Source: Pseudomonas saudiphocaensis
GTDB taxonomy: Bacteria > Pseudomonadota > Gammaproteobacteria > Pseudomonadales > Pseudomonadaceae
Assembly (NCBI RefSeq): GCF_000756775.1
Contig: NZ_CCSF01000001.1
Location: 3,224,001 to 3,288,000 of the forward strand
DNA: 64,000 bases
Direction: 5' to 3'
Shown here: positions 55,404-64,000 of the stretch, piece after piece
How positions within the stretch are numbered: position 1 is the stretch's first letter
Layout of the letters: every line of letters starts with the position of its first letter
Notes under the pieces: model-generated
What the model saw: only the letters and a program-made list of their open reading frames with translations
Databases searched by the model: none
Told to the model about the DNA's origin: nothing
Translations under genes and position numbers: made by a program

Positions 55404-56386
55404 TGAAACTCGCATCCCTCAATCAGGGCCGCGACGGCGTGCTGGTCGTGGTCTCGCGCGATCTTGCCCGTGCCGTCAAGGTGCCGCAGATCGCTGCCAC
55501 GCTGCAGAACGCGCTGGACGACTGGAGCTACTGCAAGCCCAAGCTGGAGGCGGTCTATCAACGTCTCAACGACGGGCTGGAGGAGGGCGCCTTTGCCTTC
55601 GACCAGACCGCCTGTCACAGCCCGCTGCCGCGCGCCTACCACTGGGCCGACGGCAGTGCCTACGTCAATCACGTGGAGCTGGTGCGCAAGGCCCGCGGTG
55701 CGGAGATGCCGGAATCCTTCTGGCACGACCCGTTGATGTACCAGGGTGGCGCCGATGCCTTTATCCCGCCACAGGCCCCGATCCGCCTGGCCGACGAGGC
55801 CTGGGGCATCGATCTGGAAGGCGAGCTGGCGGTGATCACCGACGACGTGCCCATGGGCGCGAATGCCGCCGAAGCGGCGTCGCATATCCAGCTGCTGATG
55901 CTGGTCAACGACGTGTCGCTGCGCAACCTGATCCCCGGCGAACTGGCCAAGGGCTTCGGCTTCTACCAGAGCAAGCCTTCGTCCAGCTTCTCGCCAGTGG
56001 CGGTGACGCCCGACGAGCTGGGCGAGGCCTGGCGCGATGGCAAGGTGCACCGGCCCCTGGTCTCGCACATCAACGGCGAGCTGTTCGGTCAGCCCGATGC
56101 CGGCACCGACATGACCTTCAACTTCCCGGCCCTGGTGGCCCACGCGGCGCGCACCCGGCCGCTGTGTGCCGGTACCATCATCGGCTCGGGCACGGTGTCG
56201 AACTACGACCGCAGCGCCGGTTCCTCGTGCCTGGCCGAGAAGCGCATGCTGGAGATCATCGAGCACGGCGAGGCGCAAACGCCGTTCCTCAGGTTCGGCG
56301 ACCGGGTGCGCATCGAGATGTTCGACGCTGCGGGGCAAAGCATCTTTGGCGCCATCGATCAGCAGGTCGAGCGCTATGCGCACTGA
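55403..56386 (+). CDS. fahA: Fumarylacetoacetase, short form
   Basis: 327 residues. FAH-fold hydrolase cleaving fumarylacetoacetate to fumarate and acetoacetate. Metal-site and active regions: YVNHVELVRKARG, WGIDLEGELAVITDDVP with the acidic ligands, LLMLVNDVSLRNL, SPVAVTPDELGEAW and GTIIGSGTVSNYD. The protein is the short form seen with short HmgA in Vibrio and Shewanella. It is translated with hmgA (one-base overlap), and maiA begins 11 bases inside its end. Confidence 0.92.
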   Translation: MKLASLNQGRDGVLVVVSRDLARAVKVPQIAATLQNALDDWSYCKPKLEAVYQRLNDGLEEGAFAFDQTACHSPLPRAYHWADGSAYVNHVELVRKARGAEMPESFWHDPLMYQGGADAFIPPQAPIRLADEAWGIDLEGELAVITDDVPMGANAAEAASHIQLLMLVNDVSLRNLIPGELAKGFGFYQSKPSSSFSPVAVTPDELGEAWRDGKVHRPLVSHINGELFGQPDAGTDMTFNFPALVAHAARTRPLCAGTIIGSGTVSNYDRSAGSSCLAEKRMLEIIEHGEAQTPFLRFGDRVRIEMFDAAGQSIFGAIDQQVERYAH

Positions 56387-57035
56387 GCTGACGCTCTACT
56401 CCTACTGGCGTTCCAGCGCCGCCTACCGGGTACGCATCGCACTCAACCTCAAGGGGCTGGCCTATCGGCAGGTGCCGGTGCATCTGGTCAGGGACGGCGG
56501 CGAGCAGCGCGGCGAGCAGTACCGCGCCCTCAACCCGCAGCAGCTGGTGCCGCTGCTGGTGGACGAAGCCAATGGCGGTGCCCGCATCAGCCAGTCGCTT
56601 GCAATCCTGGAATACCTCGACGAGGTATTTCCGGTGCCGGCGTTGCTGCCGGCCGATCCGCTGGAGCGTGCCCGGGTACGCGCCCTGGCCCTGCATATCG
56701 CCTGTGAAATCCATCCCCTGAACAACCTGCGCGTGCTGCAGTACCTTGCCGGCGAGCTGGGCGTAAATGATGAGGCGAAGACCGCTTGGTACCGGCATTG
56801 GGTCGCCCAGGGCCTGGCGGCCGTGGAGCAGGGGCTCGCCGAGTTGCGCGACGGGCTGTCCATGGGCCAGCGCCCCGGTTATCTGGAAGCCTGCCTGGTG
56901 CCCCAGGTCTACAACGCCCGCCGTTTCGACTGCCCGCTGGATGCCTATCCGCGCATCCTCGCGCGGGTGGCCCGCTGCGAAGCGCTGGACGCCTTCAGCC
57001 GTGCCGTACCGGAGGTGCAACCCGACGCGACCTGA
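56376..57035 (+). CDS. maiA: Maleylacetoacetate isomerase (zeta-class GST)
   Basis: 219 residues. It isomerises maleylacetoacetate to fumarylacetoacetate using glutathione. The zeta signature SSAAYRVRIALN near residues 12-23 (usual form SSCxxRVRIAL; Ala replaces the cysteine), then NPQQLVPLLVD and ISQSLAILEYLDEVFP. ATG 56376 overlaps fahA. Together the three genes complete the homogentisate pathway and are probably one transcript. Confidence 0.94.
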   Translation: MRTELTLYSYWRSSAAYRVRIALNLKGLAYRQVPVHLVRDGGEQRGEQYRALNPQQLVPLLVDEANGGARISQSLAILEYLDEVFPVPALLPADPLERARVRALALHIACEIHPLNNLRVLQYLAGELGVNDEAKTAWYRHWVAQGLAAVEQGLAELRDGLSMGQRPGYLEACLVPQVYNARRFDCPLDAYPRILARVARCEALDAFSRAVPEVQPDAT

Positions 57036-57173
57036 ATGGCTCTTCGCACCAACGGCTGCGTTTCCGCGAATCGCCAACCAGCGAACCAAATTACCCACAT
57101 CCTTGCGTGCATTCCGCCGCGCCACGAACGCGGCGGGTTCGATCCGTCACAGATAAAAACAAGCAGGTGACGC

Positions 57174-58631
57174 ATGACTCGTGAAAAACCGAAGAATCTC
57201 TGGCTGTCCCGTTGGGGCTTTATCCTGGCCGCGACCGGCTCGGCAGTGGGCCTCGGCAATATCTGGAAGTTTCCCTATATCACTGGCGAGTTCGGCGGTG
57301 GCGCCTTTGTCCTGATGTACCTGGCCTGCATCTTCGCCATCGGCATCCCGCTGATGATGACCGAGATCGCCATCGGCCGCCGCGGGCGTGGCAGCCCCAT
57401 CGACGCCATCGCCCGGGTGGTTCGCGAGAACAACGGCAACCCGGCCTGGAAGCTGGTGGGCACCATGGCCATGCTGGCGGGCTTTATGATCCTCTGCTTC
57501 TACGTGGTTGTGGCCGGCTGGGCCTTCGCCTATACGGTGAAGATGCTCGACGGCTCGTTGGCGGCCAGCAGCGTTGAGGGCCTGGCCCAGACCTTCGAAG
57601 CGCACAACGCCAATCCCTGGGTGCTGGGTAGCTGGAGCCTGCTGGTGGCGCTGCTGACGCTGTGGATCGTTGGCCGTGGCGTGCAGGCCGGTGTCGAGCG
57701 CGCCTTTCGCTGGCTGATGCCCGGCCTTGCGCTCATGCTGCTGGTGCTGGTCGGCTACGCTGTTACCAGCGGCGGCTTTGCCGAAGGCATGGCGTTCCTG
57801 TTCAGTTTCGATACCTCCAAGCTCAGCGGTGAGGCACTGCTGGCCGCGCTGGGGCATGCCTTCTTCACCCTGAGCCTGGCTTCCGGCGCCATCCTCACCT
57901 ATGGCTCCTACCTGCCGGATGACCAGTCCATCGCGCGGACCACCTTTACCGTGGTCATCGCCGATACCTGCGTTGCGCTGCTGGCAGGGCTGGCGATCTT
58001 CCCGATCATTTTCGCCAACGGCATGAGCCCAAGCGCCGGGCCGGGGCTGATCTTTATGAGCCTGCCACTGGCATTCCAGCAGATGCCCTTCGGCACCGCG
58101 TTCGGCGTGCTGTTCTTCGCCATGGTCTCGGTGGCCGCGCTGACCTCGGCGATTTCGATGATCGAGGCCACCGTTGCCTACCTGAACGAGAAATACGGCA
58201 TCAGCCGTGGGCGCGCCGCTGTAGGTTCCGGTGCGGTGCTGCTGACCATCAGCCTGCTGGCGATGCTTTCGTTCAACGTCGGCGCCGACTGGAAGCTGTT
58301 CGGCAGCACCGTATTTGACGGGCTCGACTACCTGACTTCGCGCTGGATGATGCCCTTGGGCGGCATCTTCATGAGCGTACTCGCCGGTTACTGCCTGCGC
58401 TCGGAAATCATGCGCGACGAACTCGGCCTGTCGCCGGGCGGCTATGCGCTGTGGCTGTTCATGGTGCGCTATGTGAGCCCGGTGCTGATCCTTATGGTGT
58501 TCCTCCATGCGCTCGGCTGGCTGGGCTTCGATCCGCTGCAGCGCTGGTACTGGATCGCCAGTGCCATCGCCGTACTGACCATCCTCGGCGAAGGCTTTCG
58601 CCGCCGTTCGCTACCGGTGATGGCCCGTTAG
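57174..58631 (+). CDS. Sodium-dependent transporter, NSS/SNF family
   Basis: 485 residues with 11-12 membrane helices, LeuT-like. The first helix has RWGFILAATGSAVGLGNIWKFPYITGEFGGGAF, containing the Na-site and substrate-binding GLGNIWKFPY. The later segments FFTLSLASGAILTYGSYLP and FFAMVSVAALTSAISMIEA are helices 6 and 8 of the family. Its place just after maiA suggests uptake of tyrosine, phenylalanine or tryptophan, as for TnaT/Tyt1-type members, but this is inference. ATG 57174 has AGGTGA upstream. Confidence 0.9.
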   Translation: MTREKPKNLWLSRWGFILAATGSAVGLGNIWKFPYITGEFGGGAFVLMYLACIFAIGIPLMMTEIAIGRRGRGSPIDAIARVVRENNGNPAWKLVGTMAMLAGFMILCFYVVVAGWAFAYTVKMLDGSLAASSVEGLAQTFEAHNANPWVLGSWSLLVALLTLWIVGRGVQAGVERAFRWLMPGLALMLLVLVGYAVTSGGFAEGMAFLFSFDTSKLSGEALLAALGHAFFTLSLASGAILTYGSYLPDDQSIARTTFTVVIADTCVALLAGLAIFPIIFANGMSPSAGPGLIFMSLPLAFQQMPFGTAFGVLFFAMVSVAALTSAISMIEATVAYLNEKYGISRGRAAVGSGAVLLTISLLAMLSFNVGADWKLFGSTVFDGLDYLTSRWMMPLGGIFMSVLAGYCLRSEIMRDELGLSPGGYALWLFMVRYVSPVLILMVFLHALGWLGFDPLQRWYWIASAIAVLTILGEGFRRRSLPVMAR

Positions 58632-58787
58632 GGCAGACTGGCGAGGCGGCGGCTGCGGCTGCCAGCCTCGCTGTCGCTGCGCATTGCGGTAAAGCAAACC
58701 GCCCGTTGGCCGATAAGCGAAACGACATGATGGACATGTTGCCGGGCAGGACGCCCCGTTTCGCAATTATCGGCACGGGGAATCGCT

Positions 58788-60680
58788 ATGCCCAGACAAC
58801 TCAAGTTCAGTCACAAGATAGTGCTGGTCGCCTCGCTGGTGGTTATCGTCGTCTTCGGGCTTTTTACCCTCTACAACGACTACTTGCAGCGCCACGCCAT
58901 CCGCTCCCAACTGCAGAGCTATCTCGGCGAGATGGGTGATGTCACCGCCGACAACATCGGCAACTGGCTGAGCGGGCGCATCCTGTTGATGGAAAGCGCA
59001 GCCCAGGCAGTGACGGATGATGCTGACCCGGAGCGCGTGCAGCGGTTGTTCAGGCAGCCGGCCTATTCTTCCACCTTCCTCTTCAGCTACTTCGGTGGCA
59101 GCGAGGGACAGTATCTGCTGCACCCTGAGGACGATACGCTGCCCGCCGATTACGACCCGCGCACCCGCCCGTGGTACACGGACGCCGTGGCCAGTGGCGG
59201 CTCGACCCTTACCGAACCTTATCCCGATGCCGGTATTGGCGGTCTGGTGTTGACCATCGCCACCCCGGTGCGCAGCCAGGGCCGGACCCTGGGCGTGGTG
59301 GGCGGCGATCTGACCCTGGATACGGTGGTGGAGATCATCAACGCCCTGGACTTCAACGGCCTGGGCCATGCGTTCCTGGCCAGCGCCGACGGCAAGGTCC
59401 TGGTGCACCCCAACGAGCGCATGGTGAACCGGACTCTGGCCGAGATCTTTCCAGGCAACACGCCCAGCCTTTCGAGCCGCTACGCCGAGGTCAGCCTCGA
59501 TGGCAGTGAGCGGATTCTGGCCTTCAGCCCGATCGAGGGCCTGCCGTCGACCAAGTGGTACGTGGGCGTTTCGGTGGACCGCGATAAGGCCTATGCCAGC
59601 CTGACGAGCTTCCGTAATTCGGCCATGGTGGCGACGGCCATCGCCGTGCTGTTTATTCTGCTGCTGCTAGGCCTGCTGTTGAAGGTGCTGATGCGCCCGC
59701 TCACCGACATGGGGCGTGCCATGGCCAACATTGCCGAAGGGGAGGGCGATCTGACCCGGCGGCTGGCTGTCAACTCCAGCGACGAATTCGGCGAGCTGGC
59801 CGGCGCCTTCAACCGTTTTGTCGAGCGTATTCATGGCTCCATCCGCGAGGTGTCCTCGGCTACCCAGCAGGTTCACGCGGTGGTTGGTCAGGTGCTGACG
59901 GCGTCCAACGCGTCCATGGCCAACTCCGGCGAACAGGCCAGCCGCACCAATAGCGTTGCTGCTGCGATCAACGAACTGGGTGCTGCTGCCCAGGAGATCG
60001 CCGGCAATGCCGCGGACGCTTCGCAACAGGCCAGCAGTGCCGCCGGGGAAGCCGTCGAAGGGCGGGCCGTGGTGGAGCAGAACATCGAGGCCATGCGCGA
60101 GCTTTCGGCGAAGATCAGCGAGTCGTGCCGGCAGATCGAGGCACTGAACGGCAAGACCGCCGACATCGGCAGGATTCTGGAAGTCATCACCGGCATTTCC
60201 GAGCAGACCAACCTGCTAGCGCTCAACGCGGCCATTGAAGCGGCGCGCGCCGGCGAAGCCGGGCGCGGATTCGCGGTGGTCGCGGACGAAGTGCGCAACC
60301 TCGCACACCGCACCCAGAGTTCGGCGCAGGAAGTCCAGCAGATGATCGAGCAGCTGCAGAATGATGCGCAGCAGTCGGTGGTGCTGATGACCCAGAGCCA
60401 GCGTCAGAGCGAGCAAAGCGTCAGTATTGCCGATCAGGCTGGCGAGCGGCTCGGTGCGGTGACGCACCGGATCGGTGAGATCGATGCCATGAACCAGTCG
60501 GTGGCCACCGCCACCGAAGAGCAGACCGCGGTAATCGAGTCGCTGAACATGGACATCGTCGAGATCAACACGCTGAACCAGGATGGCGTGCAGAACCTGG
60601 AGCAGACTTTGCGCGCCTGCGCCGAGCTGGAACAGCAGGCCGGTCGGCTCAAGCAGCTGGTGGATAGCTTCCGCATCTGA
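58788..60680 (+). CDS. Amino-acid chemoreceptor (methyl-accepting, PctA/B/C-like)
   Basis: 630 residues. Membrane segments about 11-29 and 280-302 enclose a periplasmic dCache domain. The amino-acid-binding dCache_1AA motif is complete: Y122-xxxx-R127-x-W129-Y130, then Y145, D147 and D174, one residue offset from those I recall for PctA. A HAMP region (about 300-355) and a signalling domain follow, with the hairpin tip [19 protein letters not shown]. It probably senses amino acids. It is placed between the transporter and the phh operon, so aromatic amino acids are plausible but unproven ligands. Confidence 0.93.
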   Translation: MPRQLKFSHKIVLVASLVVIVVFGLFTLYNDYLQRHAIRSQLQSYLGEMGDVTADNIGNWLSGRILLMESAAQAVTDDADPERVQRLFRQPAYSSTFLFSYFGGSEGQYLLHPEDDTLPADYDPRTRPWYTDAVASGGSTLTEPYPDAGIGGLVLTIATPVRSQGRTLGVVGGDLTLDTVVEIINALDFNGLGHAFLASADGKVLVHPNERMVNRTLAEIFPGNTPSLSSRYAEVSLDGSERILAFSPIEGLPSTKWYVGVSVDRDKAYASLTSFRNSAMVATAIAVLFILLLLGLLLKVLMRPLTDMGRAMANIAEGEGDLTRRLAVNSSDEFGELAGAFNRFVERIHGSIREVSSATQQVHAVVGQVLTASNASMANSGEQASRTNSVAAAINELGAAAQEIAGNAADASQQASSAAGEAVEGRAVVEQNIEAMRELSAKISESCRQIEALNGKTADIGRILEVITGISEQTNLLALNAAIEAARAGEAGRGFAVVADEVRNLAHRTQSSAQEVQQMIEQLQNDAQQSVVLMTQSQRQSEQSVSIADQAGERLGAVTHRIGEIDAMNQSVATATEEQTAVIESLNMDIVEINTLNQDGVQNLEQTLRACAELEQQAGRLKQLVDSFRI

Positions 60681-60782
60681 CCGGTAGTTCTTCAGCGGCC
60701 GGGCCACCCGTCGGAGCGCCAAGGAGCGGCGCGCCGGAAGGCGGTCGAACGTCTCAGTGTTTTTACATGGGAGGTTCACCGC

Positions 60783-61466
60783 ATGAAGGTCCTGATCGTT
60801 CTCACATCCCACGACCGGCTCGGCGATACCGGCCAGCCCACCGGGTTCTGGCTCGAAGAGTTTGCCGCACCCTATTTCGTTCTTCGCGATGCCGGCGCCG
60901 AACTGACCCTGGCTTCACCGAAGGGTGGGCAGCCGCCGCTTGATCCGAAAAGCGACGAGCCGGATGCCCAGACCGAGGCCACGCGCCGTTTCAAGGAGGA
61001 CGCCGAGGCCCAGCGCGCATTGGCCAATACGGTGCTGCTGGCCGAGGTTGCGGCCGAGGATTTCGACGCGGTGTTCTTTCCCGGCGGCCACGGCCCGCTT
61101 TGGGATCTGGTCCAGGATCGCCACTGCATCGAGCTTATCGAGGCCTTCGCGCGGGCCGGCAAGCCGGTTGCGGCGGTCTGCCATGCGCCGGCCGTGCTCA
61201 CCGAGGTCCGCGGGCCGGAGGGTGAGCCGTTGATCAAGGGCCGCAAAGTCACCGGCTTTACCAATGCCGAGGAGGCGGCGGTGGAGCTGACCGAGGTGGT
61301 GCCCTTCCTCCTGGAGGATCGCCTCAAGGAGCGCGGCGGCGATTACAGCAAGGGGCCGGACTGGTCATCCCACGTTGTGGTCGACGGCAAGCTGGTGACG
61401 GGGCAGAACCCGGCCTCGTCCGAAGCCGCTGCCGAGGCGCTGCTGGAGATGCTGCGCGTCGGCTGA
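60783..61466 (+). CDS. DJ-1/PfpI superfamily protein (Hsp31-like)
   Basis: 227 residues. The nucleophile elbow is AAVCHAPAVLT with C133-H134, E25 (FWLEEFAAPYF) is the conserved acidic partner, and FFPGGHGPLWDL is the oxyanion segment. Closest type is the Hsp31/YhbO-like glyoxalase III or deglycase group. No signal peptide, so cytoplasmic. ATG 60783 has GGGAGG upstream. It stands between the chemoreceptor and the converging phhC gene; no link with aromatic catabolism is apparent. Confidence 0.9.
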   Translation: MKVLIVLTSHDRLGDTGQPTGFWLEEFAAPYFVLRDAGAELTLASPKGGQPPLDPKSDEPDAQTEATRRFKEDAEAQRALANTVLLAEVAAEDFDAVFFPGGHGPLWDLVQDRHCIELIEAFARAGKPVAAVCHAPAVLTEVRGPEGEPLIKGRKVTGFTNAEEAAVELTEVVPFLLEDRLKERGGDYSKGPDWSSHVVVDGKLVTGQNPASSEAAAEALLEMLRVG

Positions 61467-61508
61467 AGCGCCGGCTTTCGTGCACAGGCAGCTTTCCAGC
61501 GGCCTGTG

Positions 61509-62699
61509 CTAGGCAACTACCTTGGCGATGGCGCTGGCCAGGTCATCCAGTCGCTCGGCATCGATGCCGGCGACGCTGGCACGCCCGCTATCGACAAGGT
61601 AGATCGAATGCTCATCGCGCAGGCGATGTACCTGTCTGGCAGTCAGGCCGGTGTAGGAGAACATGCCGCGCTGATGGGCGATATGGGCGAATCGCTCACT
61701 CAGTCCGTAGGGCGTCAGCGCTTCCACCAGGCCGGTGCGCAGGCCGGCGATACGCTGACGCATGGCCTGCACCTCGCTTTGCCAAAGCTGCCTTAGGGCT
61801 TCGTCGCCGAGGATGGTGGCCACCACCGCTGCGCCATGGGCGGGCGGCGTGGACCACAGGCCGCGGGCGATGGCGGCCAGATGGCTGCGCACGTTCTCCA
61901 GCGGTTCGCGACCCGCCGCCAGGACGATCAGCCCGCCGGTGCGTTCGCGATACAGGCCGAAGTTCTTCGAACATGAACTGGTGATCAGCATTTCAGGCAG
62001 CGCTTCGGCGAACAGTCGCACCGCCCAGGCGTCTTCCTCCAGCCCGTCGCCAAAGCCCTGATAGGCGAAGTCGAACAGCGGCAGCAGCCGGCGCTGACGC
62101 ACGATCTCCAGTACTCGCTGCCACTGGGCCCGGTCCAGATCGAAACCGGTCGGGTTGTGGCAACAGGCGTGCAGCAGCACTACATCGCCTTCAGGGATGG
62201 TTTCCAGGGCTGCAAACAGGCCGTCGCTGTCGAGGCGATTGCCGGCGCCGACATAGGGGTAGTGACTCACCGGCACGCCGGCAGCGCCGAACAGGGTTTC
62301 GTGAATCGGCCAGGTCGGGTCGCTCAGCCAGACACTGCGCCCCGGCAGGCAGCGGGCGATGAACTCGCCAGCCAGGCGCAGCGCGCCGGTACCGCCGGGC
62401 GTCTGGGTGCAGCCGCTGCGTTCGGCAAGTAGCGGCGAGTCGGCGCCGAGTACGAGCTGCGTCAGCGCAGCGGTAAAGGCCGCGTCGCCATGGCCGCCGA
62501 TATAGCTTTTGGTCTGTTCGCTGTCCACCAGCCGCTGCTCAGCGAGCTTCACCGCGCGCAGAATTGGCGTCTGCCCGCGATCATCCTTGTACACGCCAAC
62601 GCCGAGATCCAGCTTCGCCGGGTTGGGATCGGCGCGGTAGCTGTCCAGCAGACCGAGGATGGGGTCGCCGGGCACCCGGCCGATCGGGTCGAAATGCAT
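61509..62699 (-). CDS. phhC: Aromatic amino acid aminotransferase
   Basis: 396 residues, subgroup I-alpha aspartate/aromatic aminotransferase. PLP lysine K245 in SSCSKNFGLYRERTG, plus LHACCHNPTGFD and DLGVGVYKDDRG. It converts tyrosine to 4-hydroxyphenylpyruvate (also phenylalanine to phenylpyruvate). The ATG at 62699 overlaps the phhB stop by one base (TAATG), and phhA lies upstream, giving the phhABC order known from P. aeruginosa. A longer ORF to 62816 runs inside phhB. Confidence 0.94.
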   Translation of the reverse strand: MHFDPIGRVPGDPILGLLDSYRADPNPAKLDLGVGVYKDDRGQTPILRAVKLAEQRLVDSEQTKSYIGGHGDAAFTAALTQLVLGADSPLLAERSGCTQTPGGTGALRLAGEFIARCLPGRSVWLSDPTWPIHETLFGAAGVPVSHYPYVGAGNRLDSDGLFAALETIPEGDVVLLHACCHNPTGFDLDRAQWQRVLEIVRQRRLLPLFDFAYQGFGDGLEEDAWAVRLFAEALPEMLITSSCSKNFGLYRERTGGLIVLAAGREPLENVRSHLAAIARGLWSTPPAHGAAVVATILGDEALRQLWQSEVQAMRQRIAGLRTGLVEALTPYGLSERFAHIAHQRGMFSYTGLTARQVHRLRDEHSIYLVDSGRASVAGIDAERLDDLASAIAKVVA

Positions 62700-63055
62700 T
62701 ACTTGCGACCCTCCGCCGTCGCGGCGACCTGGTCGGTACGCGCGGCCATGATGAAGTCGTTGCGATGCAGGCCCTTGATCGAGTGACTCCACCAGGTGAC
62801 GGTGACCTTGCCCCATTCGGTGAGCAGGCCCGGGTGGTGGCCCTCGGCTTCGGCGATTTCACCGACGGCGTTGGTAAAGGCCAGGGCATGCTTGAAGTTC
62901 TTGAACAGGAAAACCTTCTCCAGCTCCATATGGCCGTCGCGGGTTTCGATGTTCCAGTCGGGGATCTGCTTGATCAGCTCGGCCAGTTCGTCGTCGCTGA
63001 CTTTGGGAGCGTCGGCACGGCAGGCTTCGCAATGGGCTTGGGTGAGGTCGGTCAT
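62699..63055 (-). CDS. phhB: Pterin-4a-carbinolamine dehydratase
   Basis: 118 residues. It regenerates the pterin cofactor for PhhA. The active-site histidines are H73 and H74 in [18 protein letters not shown] and H91 in [10 protein letters not shown]. The four-cysteine/His-rich N-terminus (HCEACRAD) is common in Pseudomonas homologues. It follows phhA with a REP pair in the 139-base gap and overlaps phhC by one base. Confidence 0.96.
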   Translation of the reverse strand: MTDLTQAHCEACRADAPKVSDDELAELIKQIPDWNIETRDGHMELEKVFLFKNFKHALAFTNAVGEIAEAEGHHPGLLTEWGKVTVTWWSHSIKGLHRNDFIMAARTDQVAATAEGRK

Positions 63056-63088
63056 GGGTCGTTCCTTCTGAGCGGATTCGTAGGTTGT

Positions 63089-63199
63089 CGTAGGGTGGAT
63101 AACGCCGAAGGCTTATCCACGCGTTATTCCAAGGTCTGCACGGCTTCGAGCTGGCCGGACCGAACGCGTGGAAAACGCTTCGCGGTTTTCCACCCTACG
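63089..63199. repeat. REP pair (REPIN-like), CGTAGGGTGGA family, copy 3
   Basis: Left arm CGTAGGGTGGATAA...TTATCCACGCG, right arm CGCGTGGAAAAC...GTTTTCCACCCTACG. Stems differ from copies 1 and 2 but each keeps its pairing (ATAA/TTAT and AAAAC/GTTTT). It lies in the phhA-phhB gap. On the minus strand its outer CGTAGGG supplies the TAG stop of phhA (63197-63195). Confidence 0.85.
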
Positions 63200-63980
63200 C
63201 CGCCTTTGGCGGAAACTTCGGTTGGTGCAGGCCAAGGCGCATCGCTTCTTGGACCATAGCCATGATGTCCTGGCGCGCCAGTTCGAACAGCTGGTGCAAG
63301 TCCGGCAGCACGAAGTAGATCGGCTGCAGGATATCGATGCGGTATGGCGTGCGCATGGCCTCCCGCGGATCGAAGCGCTGGTGCTCCGGTTCGGCGGACA
63401 GGCTGTAGAGGGTTTCCTTCGGCGAGGAGAGGATGCCGCCGCCATAGATGCGCCGGCCTTGCGGCGTATCGACCAGGCCGAATTCCACGGTCATCCAGTA
63501 CAACCGCGCGAGATACACACGCTCTTCCTTGCTGGCCTTGAGGCCGAGCTGGCCGTAGGTGTGGGTGAACTCGGCGAACCAGGGGTTGGTCAGCAGCGGG
63601 CAGTGGCCAAAGATCTCGTGGAAGATGTCCGGTTCCTGCAGGTAGTCCAGCTCCTCCGGGGTGCGGATAAAGGTGGCCACCGGAAAACGCTTGCTGGCCA
63701 GCAGCTCGAAAAACGTCTGGAAGGGGATCAGCGCCGGGACCCGTGCCACCTGCCATCCGGTACTGCGCTCCAGCACGCGGTTGATCTCAGCGAGCTGCGG
63801 GATGCGATCGTGGGGCAGGGCGAGCTGGTCGAGGCCATCCAGATATTCGGCACAGGCCCGTCCCGGCAGCAGCTTGAGCTGGCGCTCGATAAGGGTGTTC
63901 CACACCTCATGCTCGCGCTCGGGGTAGTGGATATTGCCGTCGCCGCCCGGCTCGCGGGCGGTGTATCGCGTTGCTTTCAT
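63195..63980 (-). CDS. phhA: Phenylalanine 4-hydroxylase
   Basis: 261 residues. Pterin- and Fe(II)-dependent conversion of phenylalanine to tyrosine. The iron ligands are H121 and H126 in IFHEIFGHCPLL and E166 in WMTVEFGLV, the standard 2-His-1-Glu set. It is the single-domain bacterial form without a regulatory domain. ATG 63980 has AGGAGGT upstream. The last codons (KFPPKAA) run into the REP pair, which provides the stop. Its promoter region, where PhhR and sigma-54 would act, is just beyond the window end. Confidence 0.97.
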   Translation of the reverse strand: MKATRYTAREPGGDGNIHYPEREHEVWNTLIERQLKLLPGRACAEYLDGLDQLALPHDRIPQLAEINRVLERSTGWQVARVPALIPFQTFFELLASKRFPVATFIRTPEELDYLQEPDIFHEIFGHCPLLTNPWFAEFTHTYGQLGLKASKEERVYLARLYWMTVEFGLVDTPQGRRIYGGGILSSPKETLYSLSAEPEHQRFDPREAMRTPYRIDILQPIYFVLPDLHQLFELARQDIMAMVQEAMRLGLHQPKFPPKAA

Positions 63981-64000
63981 CTGACCTCCTGGCCCGACAC

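Noticed and set aside
52806-55415. 869-codon antisense frame over hpd and hmgA
   Set aside because: Same reason: it spans two well-supported genes, has no motif and no ribosome site.

Overview
The window is a high-GC chromosomal segment of a Pseudomonas-type gammaproteobacterium. The left third has the gene order of the P. aeruginosa fklB-ispB-rplU-rpmA-obgE-proB-rpsT-murJ-ribF-ileS-lspA-fkpB-ispH-minor pilin-thiO block. The intergenic regions carry several REP families typical of Pseudomonas, and katB-ankB, phhABC and a PctA-like receptor are present. The genus is well supported. The species is not; the REP types and short-form HmgA suggest the stutzeri/mendocina side of the genus. No phage, complete insertion sequence, CRISPR array or RNA gene was found.

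Layout. 1-13.9 kb: housekeeping genes for isoprenoids, ribosomal proteins, translation, lipoprotein processing, peptidoglycan precursor export and flavin cofactors, plus a small gene behind a Fur-like box. 14.0-22.3 kb: a leftward minor-pilin operon (fimT, fimU, pilV, pilW, pilX, a 1606-residue pilY1, pilE) of visibly lower GC, with what looks like a second copy of the ispH 3' end at its border. 22.4-23.5 kb: thiO. 23.6-24.0 kb: three tandem REP units where synteny with P. aeruginosa appears to break. 24.0-31.4 kb: yciH, speA, yjdM, a thioesterase, a dihaem cytochrome, katB-ankB and cynS. 31.5-40.3 kb (leftward): a PhyH-type dioxygenase broken by a frameshift, a glutamine-synthetase-like ligase, a class III aminotransferase and sbcCD. 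40.5-45.0 kb: a two-component system with three small PepSY proteins and an RExxE motif in the sensor, suggesting metal (possibly Fe(II)) sensing, then a pseudouridine synthase. A 139-bp MITE-like element precedes an NhaP antiporter, a DUF192 protein and an Lrp regulator.

47.5-64 kb is an aromatic/branched amino acid catabolic region: a fused indolepyruvate-type oxidoreductase with a divergent Lrp gene, a Leu/Val/Phe dehydrogenase, hpd-hmgA-fahA-maiA, an NSS-family Na+ symporter, an amino-acid chemoreceptor, a DJ-1/PfpI protein, and phhC-phhB-phhA. Together PhhA (Phe to Tyr), PhhB (pterin recycling), PhhC (Tyr to 4-hydroxyphenylpyruvate), Hpd, HmgA, MaiA and FahA take phenylalanine to fumarate plus acetoacetate, with likely uptake and chemotaxis genes in between.

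The least conventional features are the aminotransferase / GS-like ligase / PhyH / cyanase cassette, the PepSY-rich sensor operon, the recombination-like scar beside the pilin operon, the REP pairs with covarying stems (one supplies the phhA stop codon), and the short-form HmgA. No wholly new system can be claimed from sequence alone.
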